Assembly (NCBI GenBank): GCA_039821145.1
Contig: JBCBOS010000002.1
Location: 248,001 to 312,000 of the forward strand
Direction: 5' to 3'
DNA: 64,000 nt
From: JBCCSZ01 sp039821145
GTDB lineage: Bacteria; Bacteroidota; Bacteroidia; Chitinophagales; Saprospiraceae
The position numbers were made by a program, and so were the translations under genes. Of this stretch, positions 45,187 through 52,761 are shown piece by piece (the first letter of the stretch is position 1; each line of letters opens with the position of its first letter). The notes under the pieces are model-generated. The model was not told the origin of the DNA. It saw only the letters and a program-made list of their open reading frames with translations, and ran no database searches.

Positions 45187-45573
45187 TTAACGCTTGGAGA
45201 ACTGGAAGCTCTTTCTCGCTTTTGGCTTACCGTACTTCTTGCGCTCCACAACACGTGCATCTCGCGTGAGATACTTCTTGCTCTTGAGCGGTGAACGGAA
45301 GTCTTCATTGAGTTTGACGAGCGCCCGGGCAATGGCCATGCGGATTGCCTGTGCCTGTCCTTTGAATCCTCCACCGTTGACATTGACTTTCAAGTCGTAG
45401 ATGTTTTCTACGCCAACAGTGGCAAAGGGATCGCTGACGTGGGCCTGGATGTGGGCCTGTGGGAAGTACTCTTTGTAATCTTTGCCATTGACAACGATTT
45501 TTCCTTCACCTTTTGTCAGATAGACCCTTGCGACAGCTGCTTTTCTTCTGCCTGTAGCATTGATCATTTCCAT
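45187..45573 (-). CDS. rpsI: 30S ribosomal protein S9
   Basis: The 128-residue protein shows the S9 landmarks: NATGRRKAAVARVYL, the GGGFKGQAQAIRMAIARAL segment, and a basic C-terminal tail ending RKSFQFSKR, whose last arginine contacts P-site tRNA. It follows rplM by 24 bp, the universal pairing of these two genes. Confidence 0.97.
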   Translation of the reverse strand: MEMINATGRRKAAVARVYLTKGEGKIVVNGKDYKEYFPQAHIQAHVSDPFATVGVENIYDLKVNVNGGGFKGQAQAIRMAIARALVKLNEDFRSPLKSKKYLTRDARVVERKKYGKPKARKSFQFSKR

Positions 45574-45597
45574 ATGCTAGAATGGTATTTTTTTGAA

Positions 45598-46041
45598 TTA
45601 AACATTGAGGGTTTCTGGCTTCTGTGCAACATGTGGATGCTCTGCATCTGTGTACACAAACAGCTTCTTGATCAATTTGCGACCCAGTCTGTTCTTGGGC
45701 AGCATTCCTTTGACGGCACTTTCGATGATGGCAATCGGCTTTTTGTCCAACTGCTCCTTGGCCGTGCGTCTTTTTTGACCACCTGGATAACCAGAATAGG
45801 TGATGTATTCCTTCTGGTCCCATTTCTTACCGGTGAAGCGCACCTTGTCGGCATTGATGACGATCACGTAATCGCCACAATCGACATGAGGAGTATAGCT
45901 GGGCTTATGCTTGCCGCGAAGAACCATCGCGATCTGAGTACACATCCGGCCGACTGTTTTGTTTTGCGCATCAACCACATACCACTTATGGACCACATCC
46001 TCCTTTCTTTCAGACTTCGTTTTGTAACTTAAAGTATCCAC
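45598..46041 (-). CDS. rplM: 50S ribosomal protein L13
   Basis: The 147-residue protein has the L13 motifs WYVVDAQNKTVGRMCTQIA, GDYVIVINADKVRFTGKKW and AVKGMLPKNRLGRKLIKKL. It is the first gene of the rplM-rpsI-rpsB-tsf unit. A Bacteroidota promoter lies about 85 bp upstream, and the leader contains a stem-loop, so autoregulation by L13 is possible but not shown. Confidence 0.97.
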   Translation of the reverse strand: MDTLSYKTKSERKEDVVHKWYVVDAQNKTVGRMCTQIAMVLRGKHKPSYTPHVDCGDYVIVINADKVRFTGKKWDQKEYITYSGYPGGQKRRTAKEQLDKKPIAIIESAVKGMLPKNRLGRKLIKKLFVYTDAEHPHVAQKPETLNV

Positions 46042-46126
46042 AACAAATTCGGTTTAGTGTTGAGTAAATGATGATTTGAATTTGCCGGAAGGAGTTTCTT
46101 TGCAGCCACTCTTTCCGAAAGCGAGT

Positions 46127-46159
46127 GCAAAGGTAGAGTTCTTTGCCGCAAAAAACAAG
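46127..46159 (-). promoter_or_regulatory. Promoter of the rplM ribosomal-protein operon
   Basis: On the minus strand, CTTG (46159-46156) and TACCTTTGC (46135-46127) are separated by 20 bp, matching -33 TTG and -7 TAnnTTTG. The leader of about 80 nt includes CACTCG-CTTT and AAAGAGTG arms that can pair. Confidence 0.65.
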
Positions 46160-46255
46160 AGATTTTTAGAAAAAAGTGATTTTGGATGTGCATAACTGCT
46201 TGAAAAACAGTGCAATTTTCGCCTTCTTATTTTACCGACTGATTGTTGAGCACTG

Positions 46256-46444
46256 CTACAAGCGGCCTGTGTACTTCAGATAACTGGCCAGACTGAGCAT
46301 GGCCAAGAAAGGAACGATGATCATCAAATCGTGCCGTACAAAAGGCAATGGCTGAGAGGCAGCCCATATGCGAAGAACGATTTCCCACACGATGTAGGCT
46401 ACCCAGAGCAAAATGGTCAATAGATACAAAGGTTTGATTTTCAC
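46256..46444 (-). CDS. Small two-helix membrane protein
   Basis: The 62-residue product has two hydrophobic helices (about 6-28, LYLLTILLWVAYIVWEIVL, and 41-56, LMIIVPFLAMLSLASYL), separated by a short loop (ASQPLPFVRHD), and a basic end. The composition and the helix boundaries look like a real inner-membrane protein rather than chance. It lies upstream of rplM on the same strand. Function unknown. Confidence 0.5.
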   Translation of the reverse strand: MKIKPLYLLTILLWVAYIVWEIVLRIWAASQPLPFVRHDLMIIVPFLAMLSLASYLKYTGRL

Positions 46445-46462
46445 AATGTTCTGCTTTGATTC

Positions 46463-46645
46463 AGAGCTTGTTCAGAATTTGGGATTATTTGCGAAAATGA
46501 AAGATTTTGGCATCAGATAAGTGATATTTTGAAAGGCATAGCCGCGCTACGGCTTGAAAAATTCACGCGATATGATGACAAAAGACCTGCCTACCGGACA
46601 GGCAGGCTCATTTGCAGCTCAAAATTTTAAATCTGAACAAGCTCT
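46463..46645. mobile_element. MITE-like element, copy 1 (with inserted palindrome)
   Basis: The element begins AGAGCTTGTTCAGAATTT and ends AAATCTGAACAAGCTCT, an imperfect terminal inverted repeat of about 18-23 bp. It is 183 bp long and encodes no transposase. An inverted, about 163-bp copy at 63719-63881 matches it almost base for base apart from a 20-bp difference. No clear target-site duplication was found. Confidence 0.82.
46586..46606. repeat. 21-bp palindromic repeat inside MITE copy 1
   Basis: CCTGCCTACCGGACAGGCAGG has 7-bp arms and a 7-nt centre. The MITE copy at 63.8 kb lacks it at the same point, so it was inserted into (or lost from) one copy. Short palindromes of this type recur in Bacteroidota genomes. 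Confidence 0.7.
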
Positions 46646-47170
46646 CAGTGATGTTCTTCGATGCAAATATAAGAGTCTGGGCAAAATCAGTGGTGCTTTT
46701 CCGATGGCCTACAATGGCAAAATGGGCTTGAAACCTTTTTGTTTAACTATTTTGACTGAAAAATTAAACAAAATAGACCGATATGGGCCATTTTGATGAA
46801 CCATTTGATGGAATTTCTATTGAAAAGGATAAGTTCTTTGACCATTGGCTGAGAAAAATCCGACACAATCGGACAAAAACGGAAAAAAAAGAATATTCTG
46901 TTATCCTCAGCTGGATTATACAATAAGTTCTGTCGAATTTATGGGTACGCAGAACGAAAATTCGACACATTCCAGTAGAATTGTGATTATACTGTAAATG
47001 TATTTACTTCCACAACGACTACTTTGTAGAATGCGTCATTTGAAAGTGCTAAAAGTATGTTAAAATGGAAAATGGGAGGAAACTTCCTCGACACTAATTA
47101 CTTCTTAACAGTACAAGCAGTAGAGAAATCAGCGGAAGTTTGGATTTGAAAATCTTTAAACCGCAGCATC
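46646..47170. other. Intergenic region, no gene seen; one inverted repeat
   Basis: No coding region is supported. TGTCGAATTT (46931-46940) and AAATTCGACA (46958-46967) form 10-bp arms with a 17-nt spacer, which may be a remnant terminator or operator. The promoter of the small gene at 47171 must lie at the right end. Confidence 0.4.
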
Positions 47171-47368
47171 ATGAAAACCAAATCATTCAACAACAGACTC
47201 GAAGCCATCGATTGGATCGCTGAAAATGCCGAAAACGAAGGGCAATTTGAAGTCATGCGCGAACAACTCAATTTCAATTTCATTTACCACCATCGTTTCT
47301 TCCTCCGACTGGACGAGCTGGATGCCGAAGTGATCATGCTCGATCACGGCAAGAAACCACGCGGCTGA
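47171..47368 (+). CDS. Small conserved-looking protein of unknown function
   Basis: The 65-residue product has balanced, protein-like composition (NNRLEAIDWIAENAENEGQF; then QLNFNFIYHHRFFLRLDEL). It reads as a helix followed by strands, with no signal or membrane segment. Codon use resembles that of neighbours. It lies alone and converges on the transporter gene. I do not recognise a family, and it could be a small regulatory or structural protein. Confidence 0.55.
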   Translation: MKTKSFNNRLEAIDWIAENAENEGQFEVMREQLNFNFIYHHRFFLRLDELDAEVIMLDHGKKPRG

Positions 47369-47373
47369 TCCTC

Positions 47374-47411
47374 TTCCTCTGGCAGTCTACTTTTCCTCTG
47401 GCAGTCTACTT
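47374..47411. repeat. 19-bp perfect tandem duplication
   Basis: TTCCTCTGGCAGTCTACTT occurs twice head to tail (47374-47392 and 47393-47411). The second copy contains the stop codon of the leftward transporter gene, so the first copy is a duplicated 3' flank. Confidence 0.85.
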
Positions 47412-49778
47412 AATGATTTTGCGCTGGGCAGCATTCACAAATACGGTGTTCCCTATGCCATCATAGCCCTCGAACAAATCTGCCCCAATTTGCTTCATCG
47501 CCTCTCCTCTGAACCCCAAGATGCACAGGTCTGCCTCTGATGACTTGGTGTAAATGATGGTCCTGCTGTCTATGTCAGGCTTTTGCGGTATGACCTCTAT
47601 GTTGTTGGGAGAAATGGGCAATTGCCCCTGTTCTATCAATGAAAAAAGCTGTTTCCGCTCCTCATCACAGGTGGCTTCCGGATAAATGGCAAATATCTTG
47701 ATCACACCATTGCTCCACTCTTTGTGCCCCAACACGATGTATGCAAGTAAGATCATCAAGTTGGCATTGTCGTAATCACTCGCTGTAATCCACACGTGAA
47801 TGGAGCGTTTGAATCCATACCCCCGCTCGCTGCTTCCCACGATGATCACATCAAAATCCACGGACGTAATCAACTTAAAATTGTCGATGATGTTGCTTAG
47901 GTTTTCTGGCTGAGATTTGGAGTATTCAAACATCAGAAGATTGTTCTCCGTACCGGAAATGCCTGGCAGTTGGATGACTTGGGCAATGGCAGAGGTGTAG
48001 GAGGGACTGATGAGGGTATCGACATAGATGTTGCTGTTGCTGGACTCCACCATTTTGATCAGGCGATTCTTGGATTGCTTGGCCTCCCGATTGGTCGATT
48101 TGGACAGGTAACCAGTGATCTTATGTATATAGGTACCAAATCCGTAAGTCTGCGAAATCCATCGCAGCAGGTCAAAGGCGGCAAATCGCTTGAAGGAACT
48201 CTCGGAAATACAAACCACAGAAGGGCGCCAGCTTCTGTTTTGTTCTTTGTTGGCTTTCTGCAAAAACACTTGCAACTGCCTGCTCAACTGGAAAATGACC
48301 CCCTGAAAAATGACCGCCAGGTTTTTCTTGTCGCTGTTGTACAAACTCACCAAGAGGTAGAAAACCACCATGAGGAGCAGTGCCAGCAGCGCATATCCCG
48401 CATTCATAAAGATCATCAGCCCCAAACAGGCCAAGGCCCCAAAGAGCGATACATACCAACGCGACTTGAAGGTAGGGCGGTAAGAGGGGTCAGCGGAAAA
48501 GTGTTGCAGGAAGGAGATCAGGCAAAGGGACCCGTAGGTGACCATGAAAAACATGGAGATGATTTCCGCCACGGCATCCAGTCCACCCATCATCACAAAT
48601 ACAAAGGCAATCCCAATGGTAATAATGGTGGCATTTCTCGGTTCGTCGTTCTTGCCCTTTCCCTTGGACAGCCACTGGTTGAAACCGGGCGAAGGAAGAA
48701 TTCGGTCTCTGGCAATGGCCTGCAAGGTCCGGGGCGCCACCAGTATGGAACCCAGGGCCGAGGAAATGGTGGCCGCTGCCAAGCCCACGGGAATGACCCA
48801 CCAACCCTGCCAGGCAATTTCTGACATGACGAGTTGATCGGTATTGGCCAGGGCTTCCGGACTGGCGGAGATGGCCAATTTGTAGGCAATCAAAAAATAG
48901 ATCAACATTCCCCCCAGCGTACCAGCCAAAGTACCCAGCGGAATGGACCGGCTTGGATTTTCCAAATCACCAGACAATCCCACCCCTGCTGTCATGCCTG
49001 TAAAGGCGGGAAAGATGATGGCAAAGACCGTGAAGAACCCAATGGGAAGTGCGCTTTGCTCGCCAGCCGGAGATGGATTGGGAGAGGCAGGCTTGAGAAT
49101 GGGCCCCATTGGGACTGTGTCGTTGGGGGTGGTCTGAGATGCCGCCGAGTCATTGGTCAGACTCATTTCCGTTTGGCTCCCCACTTTGGCGAAGGGGTCG
49201 AGATCGTGTGTGCGACTGTAGTCTGTCGATCCAGCAAAAAAAGCGACCAAGGAAAGGGCAAGGGTAAACACGACCACATACAATGCTTTCACACCAAGGT
49301 CAGCACCTTTGTAGAGTACAATGGTTGTCAGTAGAAGCAAGGCTGGTACACTGATGGTTTGCTTGTGTTCCAGCAACCAGGCGACACTTGAATGGAAACT
49401 GTAGTTGGCCAGCAAGTATTGGATCAAAGGGTTGAATGCCTCTGCCAGGGCAATGATGTAGAATGCCACGCTGATGGCCTGCGAAATGTAAAGCGCAATC
49501 CCGATGGAAGAGCCGATGACCAGGCCAAACGAACGAGAGATGATGTAGTATTCGCCACCGCCTTCCACCTTTTGGTTGGTGGCCAGCTCGGCAATGGCCA
49601 TGGCAGTGGGAATGGTTACGGCATGGCCCACCAATATGATGGCGATGGTTCCGATGAGCCCGACATGGCCTACGGCGAATCCAAAGCGCAAAAACATGAT
49701 GGCACCCAAAATGGTGGAAATGGCTGTAAAGAAGACCGGTGCAGTTCCAAATTTTTGTTTGCCCGATGAATTACTCAT
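47406..49778 (-). CDS. SLC12-type cation-chloride-cotransporter-like APC permease
   Basis: The start at 49778 (MSNSSGKQKFGTAPVFF) gives 790 residues; an upstream ATG would run into the divergent aspS promoter. The first 480 residues hold about 12 membrane helices with the SLC12/APC pattern (STILGAIMFLRFGFAVGHVG; IIFPAFTGMTAGVGLSGDLE; SSALGSILVAPRTLQAIARD). The C-terminal half is a soluble domain with universal-stress-protein-like strands, as in bacterial SLC12 relatives. It may co-transport K or Na with Cl, but substrates are not proven. The loop about 215-260 is longer than usual and rich in Pro, Ser and Thr. Confidence 0.8.
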   Translation of the reverse strand: MSNSSGKQKFGTAPVFFTAISTILGAIMFLRFGFAVGHVGLIGTIAIILVGHAVTIPTAMAIAELATNQKVEGGGEYYIISRSFGLVIGSSIGIALYISQAISVAFYIIALAEAFNPLIQYLLANYSFHSSVAWLLEHKQTISVPALLLLTTIVLYKGADLGVKALYVVVFTLALSLVAFFAGSTDYSRTHDLDPFAKVGSQTEMSLTNDSAASQTTPNDTVPMGPILKPASPNPSPAGEQSALPIGFFTVFAIIFPAFTGMTAGVGLSGDLENPSRSIPLGTLAGTLGGMLIYFLIAYKLAISASPEALANTDQLVMSEIAWQGWWVIPVGLAAATISSALGSILVAPRTLQAIARDRILPSPGFNQWLSKGKGKNDEPRNATIITIGIAFVFVMMGGLDAVAEIISMFFMVTYGSLCLISFLQHFSADPSYRPTFKSRWYVSLFGALACLGLMIFMNAGYALLALLLMVVFYLLVSLYNSDKKNLAVIFQGVIFQLSRQLQVFLQKANKEQNRSWRPSVVCISESSFKRFAAFDLLRWISQTYGFGTYIHKITGYLSKSTNREAKQSKNRLIKMVESSNSNIYVDTLISPSYTSAIAQVIQLPGISGTENNLLMFEYSKSQPENLSNIIDNFKLITSVDFDVIIVGSSERGYGFKRSIHVWITASDYDNANLMILLAYIVLGHKEWSNGVIKIFAIYPEATCDEERKQLFSLIEQGQLPISPNNIEVIPQKPDIDSRTIIYTKSSEADLCILGFRGEAMKQIGADLFEGYDGIGNTVFVNAAQRKIIK

Positions 49779-49895
49779 GGCTTTGAGTTGAATAAGGCCG
49801 CAAGGTAGGAATTTTTTGCAGCAGTCGCATGTTCCTTGTCCAATGGCTGCAACCAAGCCAGGCACTTTTCGTACTGTAATGGATAAAATTTCTCG

Positions 49896-49904
49896 TACTT
49901 TTGT
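49896..49904 (+). promoter_or_regulatory. -7 element of the aspS promoter
   Basis: TACTTTTGT matches TAnnTTTG and lies 35 bp before the aspS start at 49939. A -33 TTTG is not evident at the normal distance (TTTTCG at 49866 is too far). Confidence 0.45.
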
Positions 49905-49938
49905 GCGAAATTTTCGCTTAACCAAAAACAAAAAGCAT

Positions 49939-51714
49939 ATGTACCGGACACACAATTGTGGCGAACTCAGGATTGGCCATGTCGGGCAACAAGTAACCCT
50001 CAGCGGATGGCTGCAAAAAAGCAGGGATTTGGGTGGAATGACCTTCATCGACCTGCGAGATCGCTACGGCATTACTCAGTTGGTGTTCAATATGGATGAC
50101 AATGCTGACCTTTGTGAAGAAGCCCGGAAACTGGGACGCGAGTTTGTACTGAAAGTAGAGGGAATCGCCAGAGAGCGCAGCAACAAAAATCCCAACCTTT
50201 CCACCGGAGACATCGAAATCGAGGTCAAGAGCCTGACGGTGCTCAATCCTTCCAAACTTCCGCCTTTTCTCATAGAGGACGACACAGATGGAGGAGATGA
50301 GCTGCGGATGAAATACCGCTACCTGGACATTCGCCGCCACCCGGTCAAGGAGAATCTCATCTTTCGCTCCAAACTGGCAACGGAAACCCGCAAGTACTTG
50401 ACGGACCAAGGATTTGTAGAGGTGGAAACGCCCGTATTGATCAAGAGTACGCCGGAAGGAGCCCGCGACTTTGTGGTGCCCAGCCGCATGAACAAGGGAC
50501 AATTCTACGCTCTGCCTCAGTCGCCACAGACTTTCAAGCAAATCCTGATGGTGGCCGGCATGGACAAGTACTTCCAGATCGTCAAATGCTTTCGGGACGA
50601 GGATTTGCGCGCCGACCGCCAACCAGAATTTACCCAAATTGACTGCGAAATGTCCTTTGTCACTCGCGAGGACATTCTCAATACCTTCGAGGGATTGACC
50701 CGCTACCTGTTCCAGGCAACCAAGGGCATCGAGCTGCCAACCTTTCCTCGGATGAGCTACGACGAGGCCATGCAGCGCTATGGCTCCGACAAACCCGACC
50801 TCCGCTTCGGAATGGAGTTCGTCGAGCTGAACGACCTGGCCAAGGGGCACGACTTTGCCGTATTCGACAGTGCTGAGCTGATCGTGGGCATTTGTGCCGA
50901 AGGACAGGCAGGAGAATTTTCCAACAAAGACATCAAAAAGCTCACCGAGTGGATGCAGCGTCCTCAGATCGGGGCCAAGGGCTTGGTCTATGTCAAGTGC
51001 AATGAAGATGGAAGCTTCAAGTCTTCTGTTGGCAAGTTTTATGATGAGGCAGCACTGAAAGGCTGGGCGGAGAAGTTTGGAGCCAAGCCGGGTGACATGT
51101 TGCTGATCTTGTCGGGAGAGGCAGAAAAAACCCGCAAGCAGCTCAACGAACTCCGGCTCGAAATGGCGGACCGCATGAAGTTGATCCAGGAAGGGGACTT
51201 CAAGCCACTGTGGGTCCTCGACTTTCCTCTGCTGGAATGGGATGAAGACTCAGAGCGTTTTCACGCCATGCACCACCCCTTTACCTCTCCCAAAAAAGAG
51301 GATGTTGACCGCATGTTGGTCGGAGACCACGAGACCATGAAGAGCCTGCGGGCCGATGCCTACGATTTGGTCATCAATGGTGCGGAGATTGGCGGTGGTT
51401 CCATTCGTATTCACGACCGGGAATTGCAGTCGCGCAACTTTGATCTGCTGGGATTCAGCAAGGAGGAGGCCGAGGAGCAGTTTGGCTTCCTGATGGGAGC
51501 GTTTGAATATGGTGCGCCACCGCACGGAGGAATTGCCTTCGGCTTCGACCGCCTTTGTTCGATCATGAACGGACAGTCTTCCATCCGCGATTTCATTGCC
51601 TTCCCCAAAAACAATCAGGGACGCGACATGATGATCGATGCTCCTTCCCTCATTCACGATGAGCAGTTGGAGGAATTGGGCATTGACTTGAAGAAGGAAG
51701 AAACGGTAGAATAG
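49939..51714 (+). CDS. aspS: Aspartyl-tRNA synthetase
   Basis: The start at 49939 (MYRTHNCGELRIGHVGQ) gives 591 residues, the normal bacterial AspRS size; upstream ATGs only add non-conserved residues. The N-terminal OB-fold reads LSGWLQKSRDLGGMTFIDLRD. Class II motif 2 is FRDEDLRADRQPEFTQID, the bacterial GAD insert follows at about 285-420, and motif 3 is GGIAFGFDRLCSIM. It charges tRNA-Asp. It is divergent from the SLC12-like gene and ends in a bidirectional terminator. Confidence 0.97.
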   Translation: MYRTHNCGELRIGHVGQQVTLSGWLQKSRDLGGMTFIDLRDRYGITQLVFNMDDNADLCEEARKLGREFVLKVEGIARERSNKNPNLSTGDIEIEVKSLTVLNPSKLPPFLIEDDTDGGDELRMKYRYLDIRRHPVKENLIFRSKLATETRKYLTDQGFVEVETPVLIKSTPEGARDFVVPSRMNKGQFYALPQSPQTFKQILMVAGMDKYFQIVKCFRDEDLRADRQPEFTQIDCEMSFVTREDILNTFEGLTRYLFQATKGIELPTFPRMSYDEAMQRYGSDKPDLRFGMEFVELNDLAKGHDFAVFDSAELIVGICAEGQAGEFSNKDIKKLTEWMQRPQIGAKGLVYVKCNEDGSFKSSVGKFYDEAALKGWAEKFGAKPGDMLLILSGEAEKTRKQLNELRLEMADRMKLIQEGDFKPLWVLDFPLLEWDEDSERFHAMHHPFTSPKKEDVDRMLVGDHETMKSLRADAYDLVINGAEIGGGSIRIHDRELQSRNFDLLGFSKEEAEEQFGFLMGAFEYGAPPHGGIAFGFDRLCSIMNGQSSIRDFIAFPKNNQGRDMMIDAPSLIHDEQLEELGIDLKKEETVE

Positions 51715-51760
51715 ATGAATTTTTGACGACAGTCGTCAACCATAAGATCTATCAAATGGA

Positions 51761-51795
51761 ACAACCCTCAGCCTTGTACAAAAGCTGAGGGTTGT
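51761..51795. terminator. Bidirectional terminator between aspS and the secreted-protein gene
   Basis: ACAACCCTCAGC (51761-51772) pairs perfectly with GCTGAGGGTTGT (51784-51795), a 12-bp stem around an 11-nt loop. It lies midway between the convergent stops. Just before it, TTGACGAC-A-GTCGTCAA (51723-51739) forms a second palindrome. Confidence 0.75.
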
Positions 51796-51844
51796 GTCGT
51801 CTTGTCAGTCAGACAAGTTTTTTCTCTGGCTCTGGGGATGCTCC

Positions 51845-52534
51845 TTAAAAACCTCTGCTCTTTTTCTTGACAGCAACGTTTTTCTTCTGGTTGGCATCCT
51901 CTTCTTTCTTCAAAAACAGGGTTTCCAGCTCGTTGTCCACTTTGAACACGGCGCTGTAGAATCCGGCTGCTTCAAATTCGAGATTGACCACCATGGTGTT
52001 GAGACCATAGTTCATCGGCTGGTGGACCTCCTGGATGATTTCTCCCATGGAATCGTTCAACAGAAAATGCATTTCTCCCTCCTTGATGGATTCGAGCGTG
52101 ATTTCAAACACACCATTTTCCAGTTGCTCCTTGTGAGTCACCATGAAGTAGTGGATGGTCGTTTTCTTCAGTTTGATGAATTCTGAAGTGTTGGACGTTC
52201 CATCGACATCGACCTGCCGAAGGCGGTAGTAGGCATCTTCCAGCCCCAATTCCAAATCGGTGAAGCTGTAATTTTGCCCTTGATCGCTGGTGCCTGCTGC
52301 GTCCACTGTCCCGATGGCCTTGAACTGACGGCCGTCCATGGATCTTTCTACGACAAATGACTGTGCGTTTTGCTCCTGGGCGGTACTCCATTTGAGCTTA
52401 AAGCCCACAGAATACTCTTCCCCAGTGATGGGTTCATCGTAGATGATGCCGGCCTGGACTTGCCAACCGAGACTGCTCAACAACAAGCAGAGTAGCGATG
52501 AATACAATGTGTGAATGCTGGGTTTTCTTCTCAT
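51845..52534 (-). CDS. Secreted protein with fibronectin-III-like domain
   Basis: A signal peptide (LYSSLLCLLLSSLGWQVQA) opens a 229-residue protein. Residues about 40-125 resemble the domain common before T9SS tails in Bacteroidota (LKWSTAQEQNAQSFVVERS, DAAGTSDQGQNYSFTDLE, YYRLRQVDVDGTSN). The C-terminal 90 residues have a beta-sandwich look (ISLESIKEGEM-like; GFYSAVFKVDNELETLFLKK) and then a lysine-rich end rather than a clean sorting motif, so T9SS export is doubtful. Function unknown. Confidence 0.6.
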   Translation of the reverse strand: MRRKPSIHTLYSSLLCLLLSSLGWQVQAGIIYDEPITGEEYSVGFKLKWSTAQEQNAQSFVVERSMDGRQFKAIGTVDAAGTSDQGQNYSFTDLELGLEDAYYRLRQVDVDGTSNTSEFIKLKKTTIHYFMVTHKEQLENGVFEITLESIKEGEMHFLLNDSMGEIIQEVHQPMNYGLNTMVVNLEFEAAGFYSAVFKVDNELETLFLKKEEDANQKKNVAVKKKSRGF

Positions 52535-52761
52535 ACAACCTTTCTATTTTTATTTCAACCTCTAACATCTTGAAAAACAGAGAGATTGTAAATCCGCGAA
52601 AGTCCGATTTCGTGACAGTATTTCGGGCTGTATTGCGAAAGATGACTACCCGTGGGACACAGGCGGCCAGGCACCACAGTCAATGCACAGGGAGAAATTT
52701 CTTTTCCGTCCTGATCAGGGGTACTTTCAAAAAAGACAGGAAAGGAGTCTTTCGTGACAGA

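Noticed and set aside
46764..46970. 68-codon minus-strand frame between the MITE and the small gene
   Set aside because: Low-complexity aromatic composition, spans an inverted repeat, no start signal.
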